NCBI GenBank assembly: GCA_904419145.1
Contig: CAJFQQ010000021.1
Location: 1-38,392, forward strand
Direction: 5' to 3'
DNA from: an uncultured Oscillospiraceae bacterium
GTDB lineage: Bacteria; Bacillota; Clostridia; Oscillospirales; Oscillospiraceae
Length of the DNA: 38,392 nt
How positions within the stretch are numbered: the first letter of the stretch is position 1; each line of letters opens with the position of its first letter. The position numbers were made by a program, and so were the translations under genes. Below, piece by piece: positions 1 to 9,022 of this stretch. Below the pieces are notes generated by a model that was not told where the DNA came from, did not search any database, and saw nothing but the letters and a program-made list of their open reading frames with translations.

Positions 1-207
1 GCCGGAGGAGCCGAAGAAGTATAGCGATAGAGTGCGGCGGTCTTGACTGTCGCGCTCTATTTCTGTAAAATGGGGTGAATAAACTTTCGGCTCACGCTTT
101 CCGTGAAATACGGAGACGCCATGTTTATCGCGGACATGGCGGAGGGCTGACTAGGCTTTCAGTGGAGAGGGGAAACGTCTTTTCATAAAGACTTTCCAAA
201 CATCTGG
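1..207. other. Gene-free left edge with two hairpins
   Basis: No convincing gene is seen from the left edge to the marR promoter; short open frames end at once (for example a stop at 22-24 in frame 1), so at most the last few codons of an upstream gene could be present. Two stem-loops are visible. CGCCATGT at 117-124 pairs perfectly with ACATGGCG at 134-141. A second stem, GGAAA-(c)-GTCTTT at 171-182, pairs with AAAGAC-TTTCC at 187-197 around a four-base loop. Neither is followed by a T run, so they are not typical terminators. They may belong to the end of an upstream transcript; I cannot match them to a known riboswitch. Confidence 0.4.
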
Positions 208-236
208 TTGACTTTAATACGAATTCGTACTATACT
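208..236 (+). promoter_or_regulatory. marR-MATE promoter with palindromic operator
   Basis: TTGACT (208-213) and TATACT (231-236) are separated by 17 bases, a near-consensus SigA promoter. The spacer contains the perfect 12-bp palindrome TACGAATTCGTA (218-229). A palindrome between -35 and -10 just upstream of a marR gene is the usual layout for an autorepressing MarR dimer; the assignment of this palindrome to the adjacent regulator is inference. Confidence 0.75.
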
Positions 237-275
237 GGGCTCCGTGTGATTTCATCGGAACAGAAGGAGAAGCGC

Positions 276-752
276 ATGGACGAGATCGCAGAGCGGGTGC
301 GCCGTCTGGTGCTGCACATCAATCAAATGGATGGTGCGTACTACTATTTTTCCAGGAAGCTGGGGTACAAGGAGAACCTGCTCTACCTGCTCTACGCCCT
401 GGACGATGGCCGCCCGCACTCCCAGACAGAGATCTGTCGGGACTGGATGATCCCCAAGACTACGGTGAACACCAATGTCAAGGAATTGGTGTCCTGCGGC
501 TATGCCACGCTGGAGCAGGGGAAAAGCCGAGAGAAGATCATTTCTCTAACTGAGAGCGGCCGGGCCTATGCCGGGGAGCTGCTGGGCCCGATCTATGCTG
601 CGGAGCGCTCCGCCATGGAGCGGACGCTGGAGCGGTTTTCACCTGCATTCTCCGATGCGCTGGAATATTTTTCGCAGATGCTCTGTCAGGAACTTGAGGC
701 GCATACTGCCCGAGCCTCCAAACCCTCCGATGAAGGAAAGGAGACTGTATGA
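276..752 (+). CDS. MarR family transcriptional regulator
   Basis: A 158-residue winged-helix DNA-binding protein of the MarR family, which usually act as dimeric repressors released by small ligands or oxidants. The central part (about residues 35-90) reads as a MarR winged helix, with a recognition-helix region around IPKTTVNTNVKEL and the wing near QGKSREKIISLT, flanked by dimerisation helices. The ATG at 276 is preferred because AGAAGGAG lies six bases upstream; a GTG at 246 would put the start before that site. It overlaps the MATE transporter gene by three to four bases (ATGA), so the two are translationally coupled and the regulator probably controls the exporter. Ligand unknown. Confidence 0.88.
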   Translation: MDEIAERVRRLVLHINQMDGAYYYFSRKLGYKENLLYLLYALDDGRPHSQTEICRDWMIPKTTVNTNVKELVSCGYATLEQGKSREKIISLTESGRAYAGELLGPIYAAERSAMERTLERFSPAFSDALEYFSQMLCQELEAHTARASKPSDEGKETV

Positions 753-2106
753 ATACCCAGACCCTCTATGAGAGATTTGCCAAGACGCCGCCCCGCCGGC
801 TGTTTTTCCTGGCGGCCATTCCCGGCGCTGTCAGTATGCTGGCATCGGCTTTGTACCAGCTGATCGACGGTGTGTTTGTGGGACAGATTTTAGGCGAGAC
901 TGCTTTTGCTGCGCTGAACCTGGCGATGCCGTTTGTAATTATCAATTTTTCCTTGGCAGATTTGATCGGCGTGGGATCCTCGGTCCCGATCTCTATTGAT
1001 TTGGGGCGGAAAGAGGAAAAAACAGCCAACAACACGTTTACTTGTGCCTGCATTCTGATTGTGGCGACCAGTGCGGCTGTAGGGGCGGTTTTGTACCTGG
1101 CTGCGCCGTTGCTCATGTCCCTGATGGGGGCGGAAGGGGAGTTTGCGGCGTTTGCCGTGCAATATCTGCGTGTCTATGCGCTCTGCTCCCCGGTGACGAC
1201 CATTATTTTTGCGGTGGACAACTATCTGCGCATCTGTGGAAAGGTCCAGCGCAGCATGCTGCTGAATATTTTTATGTCGGTCATGAGCGCATCTTTGGAG
1301 TTCCTGTTCCTGGCGGTGTTCCGATGGGGGATCTGGGGGGCGGCGTTAGCCACCTGCACGGGAATGTTCCTCAGCGCTGCGGCAGCCTTTTATCCTTTTT
1401 TCCGAGGCAGGATGCCGCTGCATTTCTGCCGGCCCCGTTTCCATTGGGGGATGATTCGGAAAATGATTGCCAACGGCGCTCCGAATTTTCTCAATAACAT
1501 TGCCGGACGCATTACTTCCATTTTGATGAATTTCCTGCTGGTCCGGCTGGGCGGGGAGTCCGCCGTGTCCATCTATGGGATTCTGATGTATGCCGAGGGC
1601 TTCATCCAGCCGCTGCTCTATGGGATGTGTGACTCCCTGCAGCCGGCGGTGGGCTACAACTGGGGGGCTGGAAAGTTCTCCCGGGTCCGGGCAATTGAGC
1701 GCTACTGCTTTTCTGCCAGCGCGGTTCTGTCGATTTTGGCAGCGGCTTTGATCTATCTCTTCCCGGGGCAGATTGGCGCTCTCTTTATGAGCGAGGGGGA
1801 TGCTGCCTTCGCGGCGGAGACGGCGGCTGCGCTGCGCCTGTTCAGCTTTACTTATCTTACCAGATGGTTTTCCTTTGCCACCCAGAGCTATATGCTGGCC
1901 ATTGAACATGCAGTGCCGGCGTCTCTGATCTCAGTATCCACAGCATTGATATTCCCGGTTTTGCTGGTAGTGGTTCTCTGGCCGCTGGGGCTTACGGGCC
2001 TGTGGATGAACTTTGCCGGAACGTCCCTGCTGGCGGGTGTATTAGCGGCTGTGGTCCTGCGGCGGTTCCTGAAAAGGATGCCGCGGCAGGATCTGGAGGC
2101 GGCGGG

Positions 2107-2110
<4 letters not shown>
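749..2110 (+). CDS. MATE family efflux transporter
   Basis: A 453-residue multidrug and toxic compound extrusion type antiporter, expected to sit in the cytoplasmic membrane with 12 helices and to export drugs or cationic compounds using a Na+ or H+ gradient. The sequence is hydrophobic throughout and has the family layout of two related halves; the first half has the typical start around PGAVSMLASALYQLIDGVFV and ALNLAMP, and the second half has EGFIQPLLYGMCDSLQPAVG. Length matches the family (about 450). AAGGAAAGGAG precedes the ATG, which overlaps the stop of the MarR gene. The substrate cannot be told from sequence. Confidence 0.92.
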
Positions 2111-3553
<1,443 letters not shown>

Positions 3554-3556
3554 GGC

Positions 3557-3585
3557 TTGCCAAATGTTGTACAGTTCTGTATAAT
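3557..3585 (+). promoter_or_regulatory. yajC promoter
   Basis: TTGCCA (3557-3562) and TATAAT (3580-3585) are 17 bases apart, directly after the tgt stop codon. This gives yajC its own SigA-type promoter, with a leader of about 65 bases. Confidence 0.75.
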
Positions 3586-3657
3586 ATTTTCTAGTCTGCA
3601 AATTGACCACAGAGTCCGTTGCACCAATTTGATGAAGAAAAAGGAGAACCAAGTACT

Positions 3658-4047
3658 ATGCCTGAGCAGTATTCCGGTATTATCATGATTGTTGTCATGA
3701 TCGCAATCTTCTATTTCCTGCTGATCCGCCCGGAGTCCAAGCGGAAAAAGCAGGCCCAGCAGATGCGGGACTCCCTGAAGAAGGGCGACATGATTACCAG
3801 TATCGGCGGTATCGTGGGAAAAATCGTCCATGTAACGGAGAATACCATTGTCATTGAGACTAGCGATGATCGGGTCCGCATTGAGCTGACAAAGTGGGCC
3901 GTGTCCTCCACCGGAATTCAGACCAGCGATCAGCCGGAAACAAAGAAGGAGAAGAAAGAAGAAAAGAAGGACGACGATGAGAAGGCTGAGCCTGCAAAAA
4001 TCGAGGAGAAGCCTGCTGAGTCCCCTGCTGAGATTGATAAAAAATAA
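3658..4047 (+). CDS. yajC: Preprotein translocase subunit YajC
   Basis: A 129-residue small accessory subunit of the Sec translocon (SecDF-YajC). One transmembrane helix is visible at about residues 6-23 (GIIMIVVMIAIFYFLLI), followed by the conserved RPESKRKKQAQQM and a cytoplasmic domain with the family signature LKKGDMITSIGGIVGKI (about 40-56). The tail from about residue 93 is a highly charged Lys/Glu/Asp and Ala/Pro-rich extension, longer than in most YajC proteins and probably disordered. The ATG at 3658 is chosen because AAGGAGA lies upstream and it gives the standard N terminus. secDF is not adjacent. Confidence 0.95.
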   Translation: MPEQYSGIIMIVVMIAIFYFLLIRPESKRKKQAQQMRDSLKKGDMITSIGGIVGKIVHVTENTIVIETSDDRVRIELTKWAVSSTGIQTSDQPETKKEKKEEKKDDDEKAEPAKIEEKPAESPAEIDKK

Positions 4048-4075
4048 GCTCTTCGGGAACAAGTGCATAATGATC

Positions 4076-4121
4076 CCTCCCATAAAATATGTTGGTACAG
4101 ACATATTTTATGGGAGGTTTT
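4076..4121 (+). terminator. 17-bp stem terminator covering the next RBS
   Basis: CCTCCCATAAAATATGT (4076-4092) is a perfect inverted repeat of the sequence at 4101-4117, with an eight-base loop, and the right arm is followed by TTTTT. It looks like an intrinsic terminator for yajC. The right arm also contains GGGAGG (4112-4117), the only good ribosome-binding site for the gene starting at 4125, so readthrough RNA would have its RBS in a stem. Confidence 0.75.
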
Positions 4122-4124
4122 TCT

Positions 4125-4535
4125 ATGCCGAAAAAAGAGAGCCAACAGCAGCTGTGGCGATCCGCAGCATATTGCGTCCTATGTACATTGGGGATCTACT
4201 TGATCATGCAGTGCCTGAATGCGCTGCTGGTGGCCAGGGAGGTTGTAGGGGAGGGGAGCACTGCAATCCTGATATGGGCTTCGGCGGGGATTGCGACGCT
4301 TGCCGGTGTGCTGCTGATGGGGCGGGGCTGGCGGACCCGGCGGCTCCTGCTGGGAGGCGGGTGCGCCCTGGGGTTCCTGCTGATTTTGCTGCTGTGTGCG
4401 CTGGTAAGCGGCGGAAGCCTTGGGGCCATCGGAGGACAGCTTGCGGGAACGGCTGTAGCGTCGCTGGCAGGCGGTACCCTTGCGGCGCTGATAGCACAGC
4501 CGCGAAAGAGCCGAAAGAACCGGAAGCACCGCTGA
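4125..4535 (+). CDS. TIGR04086-type membrane protein
   Basis: A 136-residue integral membrane protein with four predicted helices (roughly residues 14-35, 44-62, 68-92 and 98-120), a positively charged C-terminal tail (PRKSRKNRKHR) and no catalytic motif. Size, topology and position after yajC fit the TIGR04086 family found in Clostridia, whose function is unknown. The ATG at 4125 is chosen because GGGAGG ends seven bases upstream. In many Clostridia the SCIFF peptide gene scfA and its radical SAM partner follow this pair; neither is seen here. Expression is probably limited by the hairpin that overlaps its RBS. Confidence 0.75.
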   Translation: MPKKESQQQLWRSAAYCVLCTLGIYLIMQCLNALLVAREVVGEGSTAILIWASAGIATLAGVLLMGRGWRTRRLLLGGGCALGFLLILLLCALVSGGSLGAIGGQLAGTAVASLAGGTLAALIAQPRKSRKNRKHR

Positions 4536-4939
4536 AACAGGGGATCGAAATGGTTACATAATGCTGACAGCGCAGCGGCGGGCAGGGGAGGACAGCAAAA
4601 AGCCTTTGTGAAAAGTGCTGAATTTTTGGAAAAAATTTCCTAAAAAGCCGAATGAGACTGAAATGGCTTTGATTAGAGTTGACAAGCAAAAGGGCCTATA
4701 TTTGGTGCCGGAGGCGGTCGCTTGCCACCAAATATGCCGCAAGATGACGGCTTTTGTCACCTGATTTACAAAGTTTACATAATATTATTTACATAATACT
4801 TTGTCATAACTGACGAAATCTGGAGAAGTCGCGGTTTACATATTGCGAAAAGGGAAAATTTGTCCTATTATAAGAAGTACGTTTTGGGACAAGGGTCTAT
4901 TTGCCTGCACAGCTTCATACTTTGTGATGAGGTGATGGT
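4536..4939. other. 404-base gene-free region with repeated TTACATAA words
   Basis: No gene with a ribosome-binding site is visible. TTTACATAATA occurs twice as a direct repeat (4774-4784 and 4788-4798, period 14); TTACATAAT also occurs at 4554-4562 and TTTACATAT at 4835-4842. A 10-bp inverted repeat, ATATTTGGTG (4698-4707) with CACCAAATAT (4726-4735), encloses a GC-rich loop and has no T run. A weak promoter, TTGCGA (4843-4848) with TATTAT (4866-4871) at 17 bases, could serve the spoIIM-like gene. The regular AT-rich repeats suggest protein binding sites, but I cannot name the protein. Confidence 0.45.
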
Positions 4940-5569
4940 GTGGGCGTCAAGAAATGGATGCGCCGTGTACGGACGGAAGCGGGACAGGCGTTGACGGTTC
5001 AGCTTCTCTGTCTGGGGCTGCTGTTTGTTATAGGGATGCTGGGGGGCTACCTCTATGCGGATTACTGCGGCGATCATTCCCGTTTGGTGCTCTCTGAGTT
5101 TCTGGCGGGATATTGTGCCCTTTACGAGAAGGGGACTGTGCAGACGGTCTCCTTGTTTGCGGCGGTTCGCCTCTATTTTTCCTATGTATTGGCCGCCCTT
5201 TTTCTCGGCTTTTTGTCGATAGGAGTCTTTGCGCTGCCGGTTTTGTCGGGAATATACGGGTTTATGACAATGTTCGCTGTGGCCTGCTTTATCCAGGTTT
5301 ATGGGCGTGCGGGCAGTGCTTTGGCTATGGCGGCGTTCGGACTGCGAGCACTGTTTACAATCCCCTGCTTTTTGTGGGTGGCTGCTTATGCTTGGGCGGC
5401 ATCTTCTGCGTTGGCAACCAGGTCGCGGGGGAAGCGATGTGCGCCTGTCGTTTATGACAGCGCCTATTTTTACCGCCTATTGTTGTGTTTTGTGTTGTTG
5501 GCGATTGGCATTTGTGCTGAACGCTATATAACGCCCTATCTATTTCAATGGGCGCTGGCAAAAATGTGA
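4940..5569 (+). CDS. spoIIM: Stage II sporulation protein M-like
   Basis: A 209-residue polytopic membrane protein matching SpoIIM in size and topology: one N-terminal helix (about 18-38), a short extracytoplasmic part, and four to five later helices. In Bacillus, SpoIIM works with SpoIIP and SpoIID in septal peptidoglycan remodelling and engulfment in the mother cell. Sequence identity to Bacillus SpoIIM is not obvious by eye, so the call rests on topology, size and the neighbour xerD, which is the classical neighbour of spoIIM in Firmicutes. The start is GTG at 4940, with AGGTGAT just upstream. Its end would be separated from xerD by 29 bases with the preferred xerD start. Confidence 0.7.
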   Translation: MGVKKWMRRVRTEAGQALTVQLLCLGLLFVIGMLGGYLYADYCGDHSRLVLSEFLAGYCALYEKGTVQTVSLFAAVRLYFSYVLAALFLGFLSIGVFALPVLSGIYGFMTMFAVACFIQVYGRAGSALAMAAFGLRALFTIPCFLWVAAYAWAASSALATRSRGKRCAPVVYDSAYFYRLLLCFVLLAIGICAERYITPYLFQWALAKM

Positions 5570-5598
5570 AGGGCTATGATGAAGGGGGGAGGTTCGCT

Positions 5599-6483
5599 GT
5601 GGCCGATTATATCCAGGCGTACAGCGTCTATCTGCGGGAGGAAAAGCATGCCTCTGAAAACACAGTGGCCTCCTATCTGCGGGACGTACGGCAATTTGCG
5701 TCGTATTTGCACACATCTTCTGATGTGGAGCTTGACGAATGCACACAGATCCATGTAGAGGCATATGTAGCCTATATGATGGGGCGTGGAAAATCTGCCG
5801 CCAGCGTGGCCCGGGGCATCGCCTCCTTGAAATCTTTCTATGCCTATCTGCTGTCTGCCGGCGTGGTGGATGGGAACCCCGCCAAGGGGGTTTCTTCGGT
5901 CCGAACGGAACGGAAATATCCGCAAATCCTCACCGGCAAAGAGGTGGAGCTCTTTCTGGAGCAGCCTCAGTGCGTGGATGCCAAGGGCTACCGGGACCAT
6001 GCCATGCTGGAACTGCTGTATGCCACCGGGATTCGGGTCAGTGAGCTGATTGGGCTGGATCTAAGGGATGTCAATTTCAGCGCCGGCCTGCTCCACTGCG
6101 CCAGCCGGGGCAAAGAACGGGTGATCCCCCTCTATCAGACGGCGATCCGGGCGTTGCAGGACTATGTGCGGGACTACCGTCCCCAGATCGTGGTGGACCC
6201 GGAGGAAAAGGCCCTGTTCGTCAACATGAACGGCGAGCGCATGAGCCGCCAGGGCTTCTGGAAGATCATCAAATATTACCAGGAGCGGGCGGGCATCCAG
6301 AAGGACATCACGCCCCATACCCTGCGCCACTCCTTTGCCGCCCACCTGCTGGAGAACGGGGCGGACCTCCGCTCCATTCAGGAGATGCTGGGCCATGCGG
6401 ACATTTCTTCTACCCAGATCTATTCCCATATGGTGAAGCAGAAGCTCAAAGACGTGTACCAGAAGGCCCACCCTAGGGCATAG
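5599..6483 (+). CDS. xerD: Site-specific tyrosine recombinase XerD
   Basis: A 294-residue recombinase that, with XerC, resolves chromosome dimers at dif before cell division. An N-terminal SAM-like core-binding domain (about 1-85) is followed by the catalytic domain. The catalytic residues are visible: Arg146 (ATGIRVSEL), Lys172 (GKERVIP), His240 and Arg243 (HTLRHSFAAH), His266 (LGHADISST) and the nucleophile Tyr275 (QIYSH). The GTG at 5599 is preferred over an ATG at 5548 because AAGGGGGGAGG lies seven bases before it and it gives the normal XerD N terminus; the earlier start would overlap the spoIIM-like gene. No second xer gene or dif site is recognised in the window. Confidence 0.95.
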   Translation: MADYIQAYSVYLREEKHASENTVASYLRDVRQFASYLHTSSDVELDECTQIHVEAYVAYMMGRGKSAASVARGIASLKSFYAYLLSAGVVDGNPAKGVSSVRTERKYPQILTGKEVELFLEQPQCVDAKGYRDHAMLELLYATGIRVSELIGLDLRDVNFSAGLLHCASRGKERVIPLYQTAIRALQDYVRDYRPQIVVDPEEKALFVNMNGERMSRQGFWKIIKYYQERAGIQKDITPHTLRHSFAAHLLENGADLRSIQEMLGHADISSTQIYSHMVKQKLKDVYQKAHPRA

Positions 6484-6613
6484 AGACAAGAAGAGAGAAC
6501 GCGGAACGAATTTTTGTGGGAATTTCGGAGCATCATCGCCCAGCTGGCCGGATATCGTGACATGTGTGTAAAATCCTGTTAAAAAGGAACAGTAAAGGTG
6601 ATAAGCTATACAG

Positions 6614-6643
6614 AAGGCGGAGAGGAGTTCTCTGCCTTTCTTT
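6614..6643 (+). terminator. Terminator after xerD
   Basis: AAGGCGGAGA (6614-6623) pairs with TCTCTGCCTT (6629-6638), with one G-T pair and a five-base loop, followed by TCTTTC. It lies about 130 bases after the xerD stop and before the next gene. Confidence 0.6.
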
Positions 6644-6718
6644 CGTAAAATCGGCTGTACAGGGACAAATTTAGCTGAACAGGAAATCCGCTTGACAGAA
6701 TGAAAGGGAGGGGCCGTA

Positions 6719-7096
6719 ATGTGGTGGCTGCTGCCAGTTGCCGCCCTGTTGGCGGCACTGTATGTGCTGGGCATTTTGAGCGTCCAGCTCGCTGTTGTCA
6801 GTATCGGGTGGAATTGGGGACTGCCCCGGTGGTGGCGGGGGCGCTATACCATCCTCTCCGGTCGTCTGATCCGCTGTTTTGCGGCCTCCGGCAACCGCTT
6901 TTTGACGGTTCAGCTGGAGGGGGAGGCGGGGACGGTATCTCTGGAAATTCGGGACGGCACCGGATCGCTCCAATCCGCGTGGTATGGCGTGCGGTCCCTG
7001 GATACACGGGTGCCGCTGCGGGGGGTGCGGCGGTGTACAGTCCATCTCCGCGCGGCGGATTTTCGAGGTTCGTTTTTTCTCGCTCTGGAGCGCTAG
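6719..7096 (+). CDS. Unrecognised membrane-anchored protein
   Basis: A 125-residue protein I do not recognise. The first 30 residues form one hydrophobic helix (WWLLPVAALLAALYVLGIL), which anchors a basic, soluble, beta-rich domain with repeated strands such as RFLTVQLEGEAGTVSLEI and RCTVHLRAADFRG. There are no cysteines beyond one and no catalytic motif. AAAGGGAGGGG lies six bases before the ATG. It stands alone between the xerD terminator and its own strong terminator, upstream of the ruv operon promoter, so it is a single-gene unit. The promoter is not clear. Confidence 0.6.
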   Translation: MWWLLPVAALLAALYVLGILSVQLAVVSIGWNWGLPRWWRGRYTILSGRLIRCFAASGNRFLTVQLEGEAGTVSLEIRDGTGSLQSAWYGVRSLDTRVPLRGVRRCTVHLRAADFRGSFFLALER

Positions 7097-7128
7097 CACC
7101 CGCAGCAGAAGGCTGCGGGTGCTTTTTT
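7096..7128 (+). terminator. Intrinsic terminator
   Basis: GCACCCGCAGC (7096-7106) pairs perfectly with GCTGCGGGTGC (7112-7122) around a five-base loop and is followed by six T. It begins on the last base of the stop codon of the preceding gene. Confidence 0.92.
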
Positions 7129-7156
7129 GCGTCGGGATCGGCGGCTGTTTTCTCTA

Positions 7157-7185
7157 TTGCCTTTTCCTCAAACAGATGTTAGAAT
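7157..7185 (+). promoter_or_regulatory. ruv operon promoter
   Basis: TTGCCT (7157-7162) and TAGAAT (7180-7185) are separated by 17 bases, just after the preceding terminator and about 30 bases before the ruvC start. No LexA-type box (GAACnnnnGTTC) is seen nearby, so SOS control is not evident. Confidence 0.7.
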
Positions 7186-7213
7186 AAAATGAATTATTGT
7201 GTGGGAGGAAGCT

Positions 7214-7735
7214 ATGCGGATCTTAGGCATCGACCCCGGCGTTGCCACCATCGGGTTTGGCGTGGTGGACGCGGAGCGGGGGAATCAGCAGTTGGTGCGC
7301 TATGGCGTCATCACCACCCCGGCGGGAATCCCGCTCTCCAGCCGCCTCTACCAGATCTCCCAGGACATGTCGGAGCTGCTCCGGCAGTTTGACCCGGATG
7401 AGATGGTGGTGGAGGAGCTGTTTTTCACCAAGAATATCACAACCGGTATCGCTGTGGCCCATGGCCGCGGCGTGATCCTGCTGGAGGCGGAGCGGCTGGG
7501 AGTCCCGGTGTATGAGTACACGCCCATGCAGGTGAAGCAGGCAGTGGCCGGGTACGGCAAGGCGGACAAGCGCCAGGTGATGCTGATGACCCAGAGGCTT
7601 CTGAAGATGAAGGAGATCCCGCGGCCCGACGACGCCGCCGACGCACTAGCGCTGGCGATCTGCCACGCCCGGTCTGCCACGTCTCTCCTGAACACGGACC
7701 GGGTCTTTGATCCGAAGAAATACGATACGAGGTGA
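7214..7735 (+). CDS. ruvC: Holliday junction endonuclease RuvC
   Basis: A 173-residue dimeric endonuclease that resolves Holliday junctions made by recombination and fork reversal, acting with RuvAB. The acidic catalytic set is complete: Asp7 (GIDPG), Glu67 (VVEE), Asp140 and Asp143 (RPDDAADALA). The ATG at 7214 is used because GGGAGG lies just upstream; a GTG at 7199 would include the RBS. First gene of an operon with ruvA and ruvB, separated from them by genes of unknown function. Confidence 0.96.
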   Translation: MRILGIDPGVATIGFGVVDAERGNQQLVRYGVITTPAGIPLSSRLYQISQDMSELLRQFDPDEMVVEELFFTKNITTGIAVAHGRGVILLEAERLGVPVYEYTPMQVKQAVAGYGKADKRQVMLMTQRLLKMKEIPRPDDAADALALAICHARSATSLLNTDRVFDPKKYDTR

Positions 7736-7740
7736 ACGCT

Positions 7741-8172
7741 ATGTCAGTTGTTGTCAAGCAGCCGATTCCCGACCCGCCCTACAGCCTCCACGACGCCCAC
7801 ATCCTCTCCCTGGAGCTGGAGGGGGACGCCCTGCGCCTGGTGACCCAGTACGGGTATGTCTGCACCACAGAGCCCTACGGCCAGGTGGACGGCGATGTGG
7901 AGCTCACCGGTGTGGACGCGGATTCCTCCTATGTCTATGTACTGGAGTACACGGATGTCCTCTGCGGCAACTGCGGCCGCTTTACCGGCCGGAAGATGAC
8001 ACTGGATGCGTTTTTGCGGGACTATGCCGACGCGAGCCTGGACATCATGGACGAGACCTGCGGCTTTCGCCAGATGAAGCTGGAGGGGTTTCTGAACCTG
8101 CCGGGCCGCTGCCTGGAATTTTTCTTGGAAGTCTATTACACCGGGGAAATCCGGTATCTTTTGAAGGATTGA
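7741..8172 (+). CDS. Unknown protein between ruvC and ruvA
   Basis: A 143-residue acidic soluble protein that I do not recognise. It has no signal peptide or membrane segment and appears rich in beta strands. A Cys-x-x-Cys (CGNCGR, about residues 79-84) could bind metal or act in redox, but two further cysteines are scattered. The start has SD GAGGTG overlapping the ruvC stop codon, with only five bases between the genes, so it is certainly co-transcribed and probably coupled to ruvC. Its place inside the ruv operon suggests, but does not prove, a link to recombination. Confidence 0.65.
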   Translation: MSVVVKQPIPDPPYSLHDAHILSLELEGDALRLVTQYGYVCTTEPYGQVDGDVELTGVDADSSYVYVLEYTDVLCGNCGRFTGRKMTLDAFLRDYADASLDIMDETCGFRQMKLEGFLNLPGRCLEFFLEVYYTGEIRYLLKD

Positions 8173-8203
8173 GCGCCGCTGCAGGGCGGCGGAGGAGGCT
8201 GTT

Positions 8204-8809
8204 ATGTTCTACTATCTCTCCGGCACGGTGGGGCACGTGGAGCCCTACCTGGCGGTGATCGACTGCGGCGGCGTGGGGTACGCCTGTCGCACCACCACCT
8301 ACACCCTCTCCACGCTGAAAAAGGGGGAGAAGGCCAAGCTCTATACCCACCTGAACGTCCGGGAGGACGCCATGGAGCTCTACGGCTTCTCCACCCAGGA
8401 GGAGCGCAACCTCTTTGAGCTGCTGATCTCCGTCAGCGGCGTGGGGCCCAAGGCGGCCCTGAGCATCCTCTCCGCCTCCGCGCCGGCGAACCTGGCCCTG
8501 AGCATCATCACCGGGGACGAGAAGGCCCTGACCTGTGCCCCTGGCATCGGCAAGAAGATTGCCCAGCGGGTGATCCTGGAGCTCAAGGACAAGCTGGCCA
8601 AGGGCCAGACGGAGTTCAGCGCCGGCGGCGGCATGGCGGGGGCGCCGGTGGCGGTAATTCCGGACAACAAGCTCTCCGAGGCCAGCGCGGCCCTGGCGGT
8701 GCTGGGGTACAGCCAGGGGGAGATCAACGTGGCGCTGAAGGGCGCGGACATGGAGCAGCCGCTGGAGGAGATTATCCGCCAGTCGCTGAAAAAGATGGTG
8801 AAGGGATAG
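8204..8809 (+). CDS. ruvA: Holliday junction branch migration protein RuvA
   Basis: A 201-residue protein that binds the four-way junction as a tetramer and loads RuvB. It has the N-terminal OB-fold (1-63, starting MFYYLSGTVGHVEPYLAVID), two helix-hairpin-helix motifs (LLISVSGVGPKAALSIL and LTCAPGIGKKIAQRVILELKD), an Ala/Gly-rich linker, and the C-terminal three-helix domain that contacts RuvB (about 155-200). GGAGGAGG lies upstream of the ATG. Confidence 0.96.
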   Translation: MFYYLSGTVGHVEPYLAVIDCGGVGYACRTTTYTLSTLKKGEKAKLYTHLNVREDAMELYGFSTQEERNLFELLISVSGVGPKAALSILSASAPANLALSIITGDEKALTCAPGIGKKIAQRVILELKDKLAKGQTEFSAGGGMAGAPVAVIPDNKLSEASAALAVLGYSQGEINVALKGADMEQPLEEIIRQSLKKMVKG

Positions 8810-8817
8810 GGGAGCAT

Positions 8818-8982
8818 ATGGAAACGCGGAGCAGAACTAAGACCGTGGTCAAGAGCGGCATCACCTTCGGCACCTGCCTGGCTATGGTGATCTCCTATGT
8901 GAATTGGCACTCGGTGTTCTGGGCCATTGTCCACGGCCTGCTCAGCTGGGTATATGTGATCTACTACCTGATCCGCTACTGA
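8818..8982 (+). CDS. Small membrane protein between ruvA and ruvB
   Basis: A 54-residue protein with a basic N terminus (METRSRTKTVVKSG) and two short hydrophobic segments (about 16-28 and 32-51, ending SWVYVIYYLIRY). AGGGGAG lies before the ATG, only eight bases after ruvA. Size, coupling and clean membrane topology support a real gene. The family is not recognised; small proteins of this kind are often missed by automatic annotation. Confidence 0.7.
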   Translation: METRSRTKTVVKSGITFGTCLAMVISYVNWHSVFWAIVHGLLSWVYVIYYLIRY

Positions 8983-9022
8983 GATACGGCGCTGCGTTGT
9001 GTGCAAGGAGGGAGAAGATCCT

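Noticed and set aside
117..197. Riboswitch upstream of marR
   Set aside because: The two hairpins lie upstream of the promoter at 208-236, so they are not in the marR leader, and their sequence does not match any aptamer I know.
4679..4702. Promoter TTGACA with TATATT in the 4.5-4.9 kb gap
   Set aside because: The spacing is only 12 bases, too short for a SigA promoter.
4663..4767. A 34-codon open frame beginning ATG GCT TTG ATT AGA
   Set aside because: It has no ribosome-binding site, and the region contains an inverted repeat that better explains the sequence.
4536..4939. Possible SCIFF (scfA) peptide after the TIGR04086 gene
   Set aside because: No open frame with six clustered cysteines is present on either strand in this gap.
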